Source: Natrarchaeobius chitinivorans | GTDB lineage: Archaea > Halobacteriota > Halobacteria > Halobacteriales > Natrialbaceae | DNA: 64,000 nt | Direction: 5' to 3' | NCBI RefSeq assembly: GCF_003841505.1 | Contig: NZ_REGA01000002.1 | Location: 248,001 to 312,000 of the forward strand | Notes under the pieces: model-generated | The model's database searches: none | What the model was told of the DNA's origin: nothing | What the model saw: only the letters and a program-made list of their open reading frames with translations | Position numbers and translations under genes: made by a program | Shown here: positions 26,253-34,656 of the stretch, one piece after another | Layout: every line of letters begins with the position of its first letter | Position numbering within the stretch: position 1 is the stretch's first letter

Positions 26253-26450
26253 CGAGTGGTCGTTCGATGCGGGTCGTGGTGAGCGTTTCTCTCTGGTCGA
26301 CGCTCGAACCTGACGGCACCCACCACCCAGTAGCGGCGTTCGACAGCAGGGATGAATTGCTACCGTTACCGGTCACGTTCCCTCCCCAGTCTCGGAACTA
26401 AGAATATTATTTCACATCGACATTACTATCTCCATACATATACCACGAAT

Positions 26451-26466
26451 TTGGTAGAAAAACTCA
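26451..26466. promoter_or_regulatory. Inverted repeat upstream of the formate-dehydrogenase gene
   Basis: TACCA-CGAATT-TGGTA lies 59 bp before the ATG, inside an AT-rich stretch (26400-26475) with a TATA-like CATACATATAC just upstream. The position, just downstream of that possible TATA box, suits an operator. Confidence 0.4.
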
Positions 26467-26524
26467 TACACATGCAAGCAGTGGTCTCACACGATGCGAT
26501 CTAAGTCAGAGGGGATCACGCACA

Positions 26525-28660
26525 ATGTCAAGTGAAGAACAAGACACCGTCAAGACGATCTGTCCGTACTGTGGCGTCGGCTGTGGGATACAGGTCCAAC
26601 AGGGCGAGGAACCGGGCGACGTTCGATTTATGCCCTGGGGAGATGCGCCGGTCAACGAAGGCCGGATCTGTATCAAAGGTGGTGCCGCGACGGAGGTCGT
26701 CGACCACGAGGACCGGCTCACGGAACCGCTGATCAAAGAAGACGGAGAGTTCCGGGAGGCATCCTGGGAGGAAGCGTACGAGTACGTCGTCGACGAACTC
26801 GAGCGCATCCGCGACGATTACGAACCGGACGCGATGGGCTTTTTCGGCTCCTCGAAGACGATGAACGAGGAGAACTACCTCCTCCAGAAGATCGCCCGTC
26901 GCTACGGAACGAACAACGTCGACAACTGTACGCGGATGTGTCACGCCTCGACGGTCTGGGCGCTTCGAACCAGCCTGGGCGCGGGCGCGATGACGAACAG
27001 TATGGCCGACCTCGAGGAAGAATGCGACCTGTTCTGGATCCAGGGGGCGAATCCGGGCGAACAACACCCGATCGCCAACAGTCAGTACTTCCGTCAGGCG
27101 GTACTCGAGGGGGCGACGGTTATCCAGGTCGACCCCCACGCCAACAAGACGACCAGATCGTTCCAGATCGACGACACCGACCGTCACCAGCACCTCCAGT
27201 TGAAACCGGGAACCGACATCCCGCTTTTGAACGCCGTCATCAAGACGATCCTCGAGAAACACGAGGAGGAGCCCGAAGCGGGATGGATCGACGAGGAGTT
27301 CATCGAGGAGCGGACCGAAGGCTTCGAGCACCTGAAAGAGACCCTCGAGGAGTTCGACAAGGAAGCGGCCGCCGAGGAGTGTGGCCTTTCCCTCGAGGAG
27401 ATCGAACTGGCCGCCGAGAAGTACGCGATGGCCAACAACGCCGCCATCTTCACCGGGATGGGGATGAGCCAGCACGCCTGCGGCGTCGACAACGTCCAGA
27501 ACGAGATCAACCTCGCACTCATCACCGGCAACGTCGGTCGCCCCGGAACGGGCGTCAATCCACTCCGCGGGCAGAACAACGTCCAGGGAACCTGTGACGT
27601 CGGCGCGATGCCGAACGTGTTGCCGGGCTACCAGTTGGTCGACGACGACGAGGCCAGAGAGAGCGTCGAGGACGTCTGGGGCTTCGAGGTGCCCGACGAG
27701 CCGGGCCTGACCAACGTCGAGGTGTCCCACGAGTTCGGCAACTCGGTCAAAGGGCTGTACGTCATGGGCGAGAACCCCGTGATGAGCGAACCCGACGCCA
27801 ACAGCGTCGCCGAGCGGATCCAGGAACTCGAGTTCATCGTCGTCCAGGACATCTTCATGACCGAGACGGCGGAGTACGCCGACGTGGTCCTGCCCGCGAC
27901 GACCTGGGCGGAACGCGACGGAACAGTGACGAACACCGACCGTCGTGTCCAGCGAATGCGCGGCGTCGACAAGGTCCACGAGAACACGAAACACGACCTC
28001 GAGATCCTCTCTGAGGTCGGGTGTCGACTGTTCGGTCCCGAGAACTTCGAGTTCGACGATCCCGAGGAGGTTTTCGAGGAACTGCGAGAGGTCTGTCCGA
28101 TCTATCACGGCATGACCTACGACACCCTGGGTGAGGAGGGACTCCACTGGCCCTGCTATGAACCGGGCGACGAAGGCGACTCGTACCTCTACGCCGACGA
28201 GTTCGACACCGAAAGCGGGCTCGGCCACATCGAAGGCGTCAGCCACACGCCGCCGGACGAGGTTCCCGACGAGGAGTACCCACTCGTCCTGACGACCGCC
28301 CGCCTCGAGGAACACTACAACACCGGAACGATGAGCCGTCGGTCGCCGACGCTCAACCGCCAGATTCCGGAGAACTTCGTCGACGTCCACCCGGCCGACG
28401 CCGAACGGTACGGTATCGAGGACGGTGACGAGGTCACGATCACGTCCAGACGCGGTGAAATCACCGTCGAAGCACAGGTGACCGAAGACATCAAGGAGGG
28501 CGTCATCTGGACGACGCCACACTTCGCAGCCGCCTCTGCAAACCGGCTCACCAACGACGTACTCGACGAGCGAGCGAAGATTCCGGAGTACAAGGCGGCG
28601 GCCGCAGAGATCGAGGTCGGCATCGAACCGAGCGACGCGGAGACGCCGGCGGACGACTGA
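26525..28660 (+). CDS. fdhA: Formate dehydrogenase-type molybdopterin oxidoreductase, catalytic subunit
   Basis: 711 aa. The N-terminal 4Fe-4S motif CPYCGVGCG plus GRICIKGG, the MGD-binding regions (FFGSSKTMNEENYLLQKIAR; WIQGANPGEQHPIANSQYF) and the C-terminal molydopterin-binding domain (LTTARLEEHYNTGTMSRRSP) are all present. The metal ligand region reads CTRMCHAST, so a Cys is used where some enzymes have selenocysteine. The likely reaction is formate oxidation to CO2 or a related two-electron step in the cytoplasm (no Tat signal). No electron-transfer subunit lies beside it, so its partner is elsewhere. mobA and yqeC are upstream. Confidence 0.88.
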   Translation: MSSEEQDTVKTICPYCGVGCGIQVQQGEEPGDVRFMPWGDAPVNEGRICIKGGAATEVVDHEDRLTEPLIKEDGEFREASWEEAYEYVVDELERIRDDYEPDAMGFFGSSKTMNEENYLLQKIARRYGTNNVDNCTRMCHASTVWALRTSLGAGAMTNSMADLEEECDLFWIQGANPGEQHPIANSQYFRQAVLEGATVIQVDPHANKTTRSFQIDDTDRHQHLQLKPGTDIPLLNAVIKTILEKHEEEPEAGWIDEEFIEERTEGFEHLKETLEEFDKEAAAEECGLSLEEIELAAEKYAMANNAAIFTGMGMSQHACGVDNVQNEINLALITGNVGRPGTGVNPLRGQNNVQGTCDVGAMPNVLPGYQLVDDDEARESVEDVWGFEVPDEPGLTNVEVSHEFGNSVKGLYVMGENPVMSEPDANSVAERIQELEFIVVQDIFMTETAEYADVVLPATTWAERDGTVTNTDRRVQRMRGVDKVHENTKHDLEILSEVGCRLFGPENFEFDDPEEVFEELREVCPIYHGMTYDTLGEEGLHWPCYEPGDEGDSYLYADEFDTESGLGHIEGVSHTPPDEVPDEEYPLVLTTARLEEHYNTGTMSRRSPTLNRQIPENFVDVHPADAERYGIEDGDEVTITSRRGEITVEAQVTEDIKEGVIWTTPHFAAASANRLTNDVLDERAKIPEYKAAAAEIEVGIEPSDAETPADD

Positions 28661-28942
28661 CGACGGTCGCTCCGACTTGCTCAGTTCGGTGGTCGTCGGC
28701 CCCGCGCCAGACTGTCGATCGCTTTCTCGCGGATACGACGAGGTCCAGCTATTGGTTAGCGTGTCTATAGTAGCCACTGAACGTCATCCCACACCCGATC
28801 GCGGGACTGATCGGCGATCGGTGTGCACATCGTTTCAGTTGTTACTATAGCACCACCCGGTATGGTCTGGGAAGAAATCATAGGAGATCGAGTCCATCAG
28901 AGCGGGACCACGTACCGAAGGCCACACTATGCTCGATACCGA
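28661..28942. other. Intergenic region with a PE-A element
   Basis: About 280 bp between convergent genes. Apart from the PE-A copy at 28765-28850 nothing is recognisable. Confidence 0.5.
28765..28850. mobile_element. PE-A palindromic element (86 bp), copy 3, best preserved
   Basis: Starts CTATAGTAGCCACTGAACG and ends CGTTTCAGTTGTTACTATAG, so the two ends pair over about 19 positions with few mismatches. The interior is CACACCCGATC...GATCGGTGTG, also self-complementary. The whole sequence could fold into one long hairpin. No gene and no clear target duplication. Confidence 0.85.
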
Positions 28943-29407
28943 TCAGCTACTCATCACAGCCTCAGTCTCTGCGTATTCGGCCTCGACCAGCTCCTTCATC
29001 GTCTGGAGGTGATTTCGGAACTGTCGGTCCAGATAGCGGTTGAAGACCGGCTGAAGAGCACGTTCGACCAGCGATTCTGGGTCCTCGAATTCGGCCTCGA
29101 AACGGACCAGACTCCCGTCGGGTGTTTCGGAGAAGCGGTAGTGCATCTCTCCGAACATATCTGGTCCCTCGATTCGCGAGTAGGCGTGCTCGTTCGGCTC
29201 CACTACGATGAACGTCGACTCGTCCGTGGATGTCTGGCCGAGCATCTTGAACGTTGTGCGGTGTCGCGTCCCTTCATCGGTCTCTCCGAGGACCTCAACG
29301 TCCGTCATCCCGGGCATCGACCGCTGCCAGTTTTCCGGGTTCAGTCCCCACTCGAAACTGTATTCGACGGGCGTTTCGATCGACACTTCGTGCTCAAACG
29401 TCGTCAT
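28943..29407 (-). CDS. SRPBCC (START-like) family protein
   Basis: 154 aa. The N-terminus TTFEHEVSIETPVEYSFEWG and the following NPENWQRSMPGMTDVEVLGE match the helix-grip fold proteins often annotated as polyketide cyclase or dehydrase or lipid transport. No catalytic residue can be assigned; such proteins bind hydrophobic ligands. A long C-terminal helix (VFNRYLDRQFRNHLQTMKEL) is typical. It is isolated, without obvious operon partners. Confidence 0.8.
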   Translation of the reverse strand: MTTFEHEVSIETPVEYSFEWGLNPENWQRSMPGMTDVEVLGETDEGTRHRTTFKMLGQTSTDESTFIVVEPNEHAYSRIEGPDMFGEMHYRFSETPDGSLVRFEAEFEDPESLVERALQPVFNRYLDRQFRNHLQTMKELVEAEYAETEAVMSS

Positions 29408-29713
29408 ACTGGTAACACTCCAACGTCAGTCCGTACGGAAATCCGCCTTCTCGGCTGTTGCCATCGAGAACGTGAATTCAGACGTCTGACTACCCGTATA
29501 CTGGTCATGAAAGGTAATAAAGTAGTAGCACCGGTTTTCCCACGAACTGGCTTCGAGCCATTTCCCGATTTGGTCGCCTCAACTACGCGAAATACGAACA
29601 CTGTATCTTGCACGCGAGTCTTGACAAGACCCGGATAGACGGACGCACGAAGTTTGCTGTGACAGGGCCACTGGTAGGAAAAGACACAGGTAGGACAACC
29701 TCCTACACCTCGT
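29408..29713. other. Intergenic region, nothing identified
   Basis: About 305 bp between divergent genes, with AT-rich stretches around 29505-29530 (AATAAAGTAGTAG) likely to contain promoter elements of the SRPBCC gene. No repeat or RNA recognised. Confidence 0.4.
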
Positions 29714-30526
29714 ATGGTCCGCCCCTCCCCGCTCTCGATCGCGGCCGGTCTCGCAGGCGGCGTCCTCAACGTCGCCGTCGTCCTCGCGCTGTACGCCCGC
29801 GGCGGGTATCCGACACTCGAGTCCGTCGCCGGGATCGCGGTGCCCGCGTTCGCACTCGGCTTCCTCGCGCTGTTCGTCTCCGCTCACACGCGATTGTTTG
29901 CGCCGGCGATCGGATTCCTCGCAGTCCTCGCCGGGACGGCGTCCGTCGAACTGACGACGCCGCATCCGGAGTGGGGAACCCTCGACGGCTACGTCATCGT
30001 CGACGGGCCGACCCACGTCGCCAGTTACGCCAACACGTGGTACGTCTGGCTCTCGTTGGTGCTGGTCGCCGGGCTGCTCGAGTTCGGAATCCGACGGGGC
30101 TACGGGCTCGGCGGGGAGCGGCTCCGGAACCTTCCGACCGTTCCGCTCTCGAGAGCGACCCTCGCCTGGTTCGTCGGCGGGGGGAGTTCGCTCGTCGGAG
30201 CCGCGACCGTTTTGCTGGTTCTCAGAGCGGGGATTCGACCGCCCGTCGCGTCGGTCGCCGTCTTCGCCGTCACCGCCGCCGTCGTCGGCGTTCCGCTCGC
30301 GGCGCTGCTCGGTCGTGGAATCGTCTCTCCCGCCGTTCTGTTTGCGGTGTTGGTTCCGTACTTTCTGACCGTCGAGGTGTTCGTCGCGACCGACAGCCCA
30401 GTGCACATCCTGCTGTTCGGGCCGTACGCAATCGTTCTCGCGGTCGCCTGGGCTCTCGAGGCCGGAATCCGGTCACGTTTGCGCGGATGGGAAGGGGGGC
30501 GATTCGCCGACGAAGAGCCCGTTTGA
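29714..30526 (+). CDS. Multi-spanning membrane protein of unknown function
   Basis: 270 aa with about seven to eight hydrophobic helices (for example VLNVAVVLALYARGG, AFALGFLALFVSAHTR, WYVWLSLVLVAGLLEFGI, SSLVGAATVLLVLRAG, ILLFGPYAIVLAVAWALEAG). The extracellular or internal loops lack catalytic motifs. The last 20 residues are charged and cytoplasmic. No family recognised. It lies 66 bp upstream of the folate gene on the same strand and may share its transcript. Confidence 0.7.
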   Translation: MVRPSPLSIAAGLAGGVLNVAVVLALYARGGYPTLESVAGIAVPAFALGFLALFVSAHTRLFAPAIGFLAVLAGTASVELTTPHPEWGTLDGYVIVDGPTHVASYANTWYVWLSLVLVAGLLEFGIRRGYGLGGERLRNLPTVPLSRATLAWFVGGGSSLVGAATVLLVLRAGIRPPVASVAVFAVTAAVVGVPLAALLGRGIVSPAVLFAVLVPYFLTVEVFVATDSPVHILLFGPYAIVLAVAWALEAGIRSRLRGWEGGRFADEEPV

Positions 30527-30592
30527 TCCCGGGAACCGGTCGTTCCGATCGGAGTTCGACACCCTAAAGCGATCCCACTCTGTGATTCGCGT

Positions 30593-33070
30593 ATGGAGTA
30601 TCACGAGGCGACGGCGTTTCTCTTTGGGCTGCGGCGATTCCGCCCGAAGCCGGGAACGGAGTCGACGAAACGGCTTCTCTCCCACCTCGAGGACCCTCAC
30701 GAGTCGATCGACTTCGTGCAGATCGCCGGCTCGAACGGAAAGGGGAGTACGGCCCGGATGCTCGAACGCACGCTCCGGGAAGCCGGACTCTCCGTCGGAC
30801 TGTACACCTCCCCACACCTGACGGACGTCCGCGAACGGGTCCGCGTCGACGGGCGGAAGATCCCCCAGTCGGCGCTGTGTGAGTACGTCGATTCCGTCCA
30901 CGAGTACGTGCGAGCACGGGGGGCCGAGGGCGAATCGCCCACGTTCTTCGAGGCGATGACCGGTCTCGCGCTGTGGCACTTCGGTCGCGAGGACGTCGAC
31001 GTCGCCGTCCTCGAGGTCGGCATCGGCGGACGATTCGACGCGACGAGCGTCGTCGACCCGATCGCGAGCGCGGTTACGAGCGTGACCCTAGAACACACGG
31101 GCATCATCGGCGACACCGAACGGGAAATCGCGCGCGACAAGGCACACGTCGCGCCGGCGGATGCGCCGCTGGTCACCGGCGTCTCCGGCCCGCCGCTCGA
31201 GGCGATCCGCGACGTCGCTGGCGACGTGGTCACCGTCGGTGCGGACGCGATCGACGCCGAGGGGACGAGACCGGACGTCCGGGTGAGCTACGAGGGGCGA
31301 ACGAATCACACAGAGGCCGCCGTGTCGATCGACCGGGACGACTGGGGCCTCGAGGCAACGATTCCACTTCTGGGATCCCATCAGGCGGAAAACGCCGGTA
31401 TCGCTGCCGTCCTCTCGCGGCATGTCGCCGCCGTTACCGACGCGGAACTCGCGCGCGGTCTGCGAAACGCCCACTGGCCGGGCCGGTTCGAAGTGATGCG
31501 GACCGATCCGCTCGTGATCCTCGACAGCGCACACAACCCCGGCGCGTGTGAGCAACTGGGTGAGACCCTCGCTACCTACGACTACGACGACCTCCGTGTG
31601 GTTTTTGGGGCGATGCACGACAAGGACATCTGCGGGATGGCCGCCGCGTTACCGACGCCCGATTCGCTGATCGCGACGGAACCGTCGCTCGACCGCGCAG
31701 AGAATTCGGACGTTCTGGCGAGGGTGTTCGAGGACGCTGGCTCCCGGGAGATCCGGACGAACCCGTCCGTTTCCGACGCCCTCGCGACCGCACTCGAGGA
31801 AGCAGACCGTGAGGACTGCGTGCTCGTCACCGGTTCCCTGTTCGCCGTCGCCGAGGCCCGATCGCGATGGTCGGCGACGGGAATTCCGAAACGGATTCGC
31901 AATCTGGACGACGCCCGTGACACACTCGAGCGAGCAGATGTGGACTCGACCGACGTCGATCGAATCGAGCGGAGTGGCGTCCACCGGATCGTCAAAACGG
32001 ACGTACACCACCGCCAGGCCAGCCGGTTGAAACGAGAGCTCGAGCGGCTGGGTGGCGAATGCGTCCTCTCGGGAGGGAGCCGTGGCGAACGAACCGACGC
32101 GGTCCTGATGGGGACGCTCGCACAGTTTCGCCGACTGGTCGAGCGACTCGAATCCGAAGCGCTCTCTCGCGGGAGCGGGCTTCGAGAGACCGCCCGGATT
32201 CTACGGGAGACGCTCGAGATCGATTCCGACGACGCAGATCCGAACTCAACCCTCCCGTGGCATGATCGCACTGCTGTGATGGGGATCCTGAACGTTACCC
32301 CCGATAGCTTTCACGACGGAGGGGAGTACGACTCCGTCGCGGAAGCCGTCTCTCGCGCCGAGGCGATGATCGACGCCGGCGTCGACGTCCTCGACGTCGG
32401 CGGCGAATCGACCAGACCCGGTGCGGAGCCGGTTTCGATCGACGAGGAGATCGATCGCGTCGTTCCGGTCGTCGAGGCACTCGCCGACCTCGACGTTCCG
32501 ATCTCGATCGACACCCGGAAAGCGGCAGTCGCCGAGGCGGCCCTCGAGGCCGGTGCAGAGATCGTCAACGACGTTTCGGGGCTCGAGGACCCCGATATGC
32601 GCTTCGTCGCCGCCGAACACGACGCGGTGCTCGTGGTGATGCACAGTATCGACGCCCCCGTCGTTCCGGACCGGAAAATCACGTACGACGACGTCGTCGA
32701 GGACGTCATCGACGAGCTAACGGAGCGAATCTTGCTCGCGGAGAAAGCTGGTCTCGACCGCGACCGGATCGTCGTCGATCCCGGCCTCGGCTTCGGCAAA
32801 TCAGCCCGCGAGAGCTTCGAGATGCTGGGGCGTCTCGAGGAGTTTCGTGCCCTCGGCTGTCCGATCCTCGTCGGTCACTCTCACAAGTCGATGTTCGATC
32901 ACGTCGGCTGTGGGTCGGACGACCGACTCGAGGCGACCGTGGCGGCGAGTGCGCTCGCCGCGGATCGTGGTGTAGACATTGTCCGCGTTCACGACGTACC
33001 GGAAACCGTTGCTGCGGTTCGGACGGCGCTCTCTGCCAGGGATCCGGAGCGATTCGACTGGCGACCGTAA
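30593..33070 (+). CDS. folCP: Bifunctional folylpolyglutamate/dihydrofolate synthase - dihydropteroate synthase
   Basis: 825 aa fusion. Residues 1 to ~430 are FolC-like: P-loop VQIAGSNGKGSTARMLERTL, SPHLTDVRERVRVDG, EVGIGGRFDATSVV, ILDSAHNPGACEQL. A connecting domain follows (about 450-540, including HRIVKTDVHHRQASRLKREL). The C-terminal ~275 residues are FolP: MGILNVTPDSFHDGG, DVGGESTRPGAEPV, SIDTRKAAVAEAALEAGA, DPGLGFGKSARESFE and VGHSHKSMF. It would condense pterin pyrophosphate with p-aminobenzoate and then add glutamate. Such FolC-FolP fusions are known in haloarchaea. Confidence 0.93.
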   Translation: MEYHEATAFLFGLRRFRPKPGTESTKRLLSHLEDPHESIDFVQIAGSNGKGSTARMLERTLREAGLSVGLYTSPHLTDVRERVRVDGRKIPQSALCEYVDSVHEYVRARGAEGESPTFFEAMTGLALWHFGREDVDVAVLEVGIGGRFDATSVVDPIASAVTSVTLEHTGIIGDTEREIARDKAHVAPADAPLVTGVSGPPLEAIRDVAGDVVTVGADAIDAEGTRPDVRVSYEGRTNHTEAAVSIDRDDWGLEATIPLLGSHQAENAGIAAVLSRHVAAVTDAELARGLRNAHWPGRFEVMRTDPLVILDSAHNPGACEQLGETLATYDYDDLRVVFGAMHDKDICGMAAALPTPDSLIATEPSLDRAENSDVLARVFEDAGSREIRTNPSVSDALATALEEADREDCVLVTGSLFAVAEARSRWSATGIPKRIRNLDDARDTLERADVDSTDVDRIERSGVHRIVKTDVHHRQASRLKRELERLGGECVLSGGSRGERTDAVLMGTLAQFRRLVERLESEALSRGSGLRETARILRETLEIDSDDADPNSTLPWHDRTAVMGILNVTPDSFHDGGEYDSVAEAVSRAEAMIDAGVDVLDVGGESTRPGAEPVSIDEEIDRVVPVVEALADLDVPISIDTRKAAVAEAALEAGAEIVNDVSGLEDPDMRFVAAEHDAVLVVMHSIDAPVVPDRKITYDDVVEDVIDELTERILLAEKAGLDRDRIVVDPGLGFGKSARESFEMLGRLEEFRALGCPILVGHSHKSMFDHVGCGSDDRLEATVAASALAADRGVDIVRVHDVPETVAAVRTALSARDPERFDWRP

Positions 33071-33136
33071 TCGTCGTTGAGCCCACCCCATGGACCGGCA
33101 GCTCTTCGATTCTATCGACGAATGAAGTATGAGTGT

Positions 33137-33438
33137 GGAGGCCGCGATTGCCCGGCGTTCCGACCGGGGGAATCCCGGTTGCCTTCTCCACCCCGCGACC
33201 CGTCGAGCGACAGGTGTCCGGCGGTCCACTGCTCGCTTCCGCGCCTGATGGGCTGTCGCCGGCTAACCACGATGGGACGTCCCTGCGGACGGCCACCGTG
33301 GACCGCTGTCCCCGACGGACGAGGCTTCCACGTTGGCTCCCGGGGCCCCGGTCGGTCTGACCGGACGCCCGCGGCGTTCGGTCCCCGCTGATGACCGTAG
33401 CGCGGGTTGTGAGCAGGGCCAAACTGCCCGACCTATCC
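33137..33438 (-). ncRNA. ffs: 7S signal recognition particle RNA
   Basis: About 302 nt, antisense to the plus strand. The helix 8 signature reads ATCAGGCGCGGAAGCGAGCA in the RNA orientation (33228-33250), matching the conserved GGAAG and AGCAG of SRP54-binding helix 8. The ends pair: GGATAGGTCG at the 5' end with CGGCCTCC at the 3' end (helix 1). The 5' Alu-like part has CCCGC...GCGGGG and GGGCAG...CTGCTC stems. Archaeal SRP RNAs are about 300 nt. Exact ends are inferred from pairing and from the TATA box. Confidence 0.9.
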
Positions 33439-33460
33439 ATCTACCCGTAGGCGACTGGAA

Positions 33461-33466
33461 CTTAAG
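33461..33466 (-). promoter_or_regulatory. TATA box (BRE/TATA) of the SRP RNA gene
   Basis: CTTAAG, centred about 26 nt upstream of the predicted 5' end at 33438, which is the normal archaeal spacing. It supports the transcription start. Confidence 0.65.
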
Positions 33467-33662
33467 GGCCTTTCGTCTTCGGGGGAATTGAACGGACGAG
33501 AATCGACCGACGACTCGAGGGTCCGCCACCGATTCGGTTCCATCAGGGGCTCGAGACGCCTGCCGTCCGACCCGTCACCCTCGCGCGGACGATCGTCCGA
33601 CAATTCCGGCTCGCCGGGGCGGGTCGCGAACGTACCGAGAGGGCAAGCGACGATCGGTCTCA
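33467..33662. other. Spacer between the SRP RNA gene and PE-B
   Basis: About 196 bp with no credible gene. PE-B begins at 33663. Confidence 0.4.
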
Positions 33663-33742
33663 TACGGATTGCTGTAACGGTTTACCGGTGCAACCGCAGG
33701 ACGGGACGCGGTTGCACCGGGAATAACGTACAGCAAACCGTA
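33663..33742. mobile_element. PE-B palindromic element (80 bp) at the stop codon of the DUF2270-like gene
   Basis: TACGGATTGCTGTAAC and GTACAGCAAACCGTA form the terminal inverted repeats. The interior is CCGGTGCAACCGC...GCGGTTGCACCGG. TCA flanks it on both sides (33660-33662 and 33743-33745). The right TCA is the TGA stop codon, read on the minus strand, of the neighbouring gene. Confidence 0.88.
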
Positions 33743-34438
33743 TCACTCGAGGTCGCCGTGTTCTGCCTCGCCCGATTCCCCGCGCTCTTTCGCCGAGAGC
33801 GGTACGGCGAGGACGACGAGCGTAACGTAGAACACGGCGACTGCGGCGACGACGACGACTCCGCTCACACCGGGCAATCCGGCGCTCTCGAGGAACGGTT
33901 CGTCGGGATTGAACGCCCAGATGTGGAACACCCAGCCGATCAGGACGGCGGTCATCAGCGGCAGATAAACCCGCCTGAGCCGATGGCTGAACGCCCCGCG
34001 ATAGCTGATTTTTGGCACCGGATCGCGGTAATCCTCGCTGAGGTCGGCTCGCCAGGTGTCGTGTTCGATACCCCCAGAGGGGTCGAGCGCGTTCGCAAAG
34101 AGGTTCTCCTGAAGAACCCGAACGCGCGACCGCCAGATGTCGTAATCGCGGAATCGACGCGCTTCGATGAACAGGAAGACGGTGCCCATGATCGCGCCGG
34201 CGAGGATAACGGCGTGTGAGACTTCGCCCGAAAACGCGTAGGCGACGATCGCCGCCATCACCGTGACGGCCCAGTTGGTCGTCGTATCGAGACGGCCGCG
34301 CCACTCGACGGTTCGTTCCATCTCGCCTCTGTAGAGGTGTGCCGCGACGGAGCCGAGGCCGGTGCTCTGATCGACCATCTCCCGGCCGATCTCGCGCTCT
34401 TCGGCCGCTTCAGGATCGAACTCCGATTCCTCGCCCAT
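33743..34438 (-). CDS. DUF2270-like integral membrane protein
   Basis: 231 aa from the ATG at 34438 (MGEESEFDPEAAEEREIGRE). A cytoplasmic N-terminus carries the family-like segment YRGEMERTVEWRGRLDTTTN, then NWAVTVMAAIVAYAFSG starts the first helix. In all four helices are likely, the last being VVVVAAVAVFYVTLVVLAVP. DUF2270 proteins are predicted membrane proteins of unknown function; family assignment is from memory. Its TGA stop at 33743 lies directly against a PE-B element. Confidence 0.75.
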   Translation of the reverse strand: MGEESEFDPEAAEEREIGREMVDQSTGLGSVAAHLYRGEMERTVEWRGRLDTTTNWAVTVMAAIVAYAFSGEVSHAVILAGAIMGTVFLFIEARRFRDYDIWRSRVRVLQENLFANALDPSGGIEHDTWRADLSEDYRDPVPKISYRGAFSHRLRRVYLPLMTAVLIGWVFHIWAFNPDEPFLESAGLPGVSGVVVVAAVAVFYVTLVVLAVPLSAKERGESGEAEHGDLE

Positions 34439-34571
34439 ACTCGGTCGTAGGGTGAGTACACGTATTTTCCTTGGCACCGTCCGAAAAACGCGACTGTCCA
34501 CCGATCGAACCAGCGGTGGCGGGCGACGGTAGCCACCGGTCGTCAACACAGACCCGGTTAGTCCATACCCG

Positions 34572-34656
34572 ATCACTCCGTTCGTCGCTCGTGATCGTCG
34601 TTACACACATCACTCCGTTCGTCACTCGTGATCGACGATACACGCATCACTCCGTT
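34572..34656. repeat. 37-bp tandem repeat at the 3' end of the potassium channel gene
   Basis: Units start at 34572, 34609 and 34646 with ATCACTCCGTT(C/T)GTC. Units 1 and 2 are complete (37 bp, about four differences). Unit 3 is partial and is the last codons and stop of the channel gene (34647). The duplicated segment thus seems to come from the gene end. Confidence 0.8.

Noticed and set aside
26525-28660. Selenocysteine in the formate dehydrogenase
   Set aside because: The metal-ligand codon is TGT (Cys) and there is no in-frame TGA.
26528-28777. 749-codon minus-strand frame opposite formate dehydrogenase
   Set aside because: Val/Asp/Arg-rich mirror of the true gene, no motifs.
33663-33742. 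PE-B hairpins considered as ordinary transcription terminators
   Set aside because: Their constant length and shared ends, flanking triplet duplications and insertion into a coding gene and into PE-C indicate mobile elements, though they may act as terminators secondarily.
34572-34656. Tandem repeats considered as a CRISPR array
   Set aside because: Units are contiguous without unique spacers, only two to three copies, and no cas genes lie nearby.
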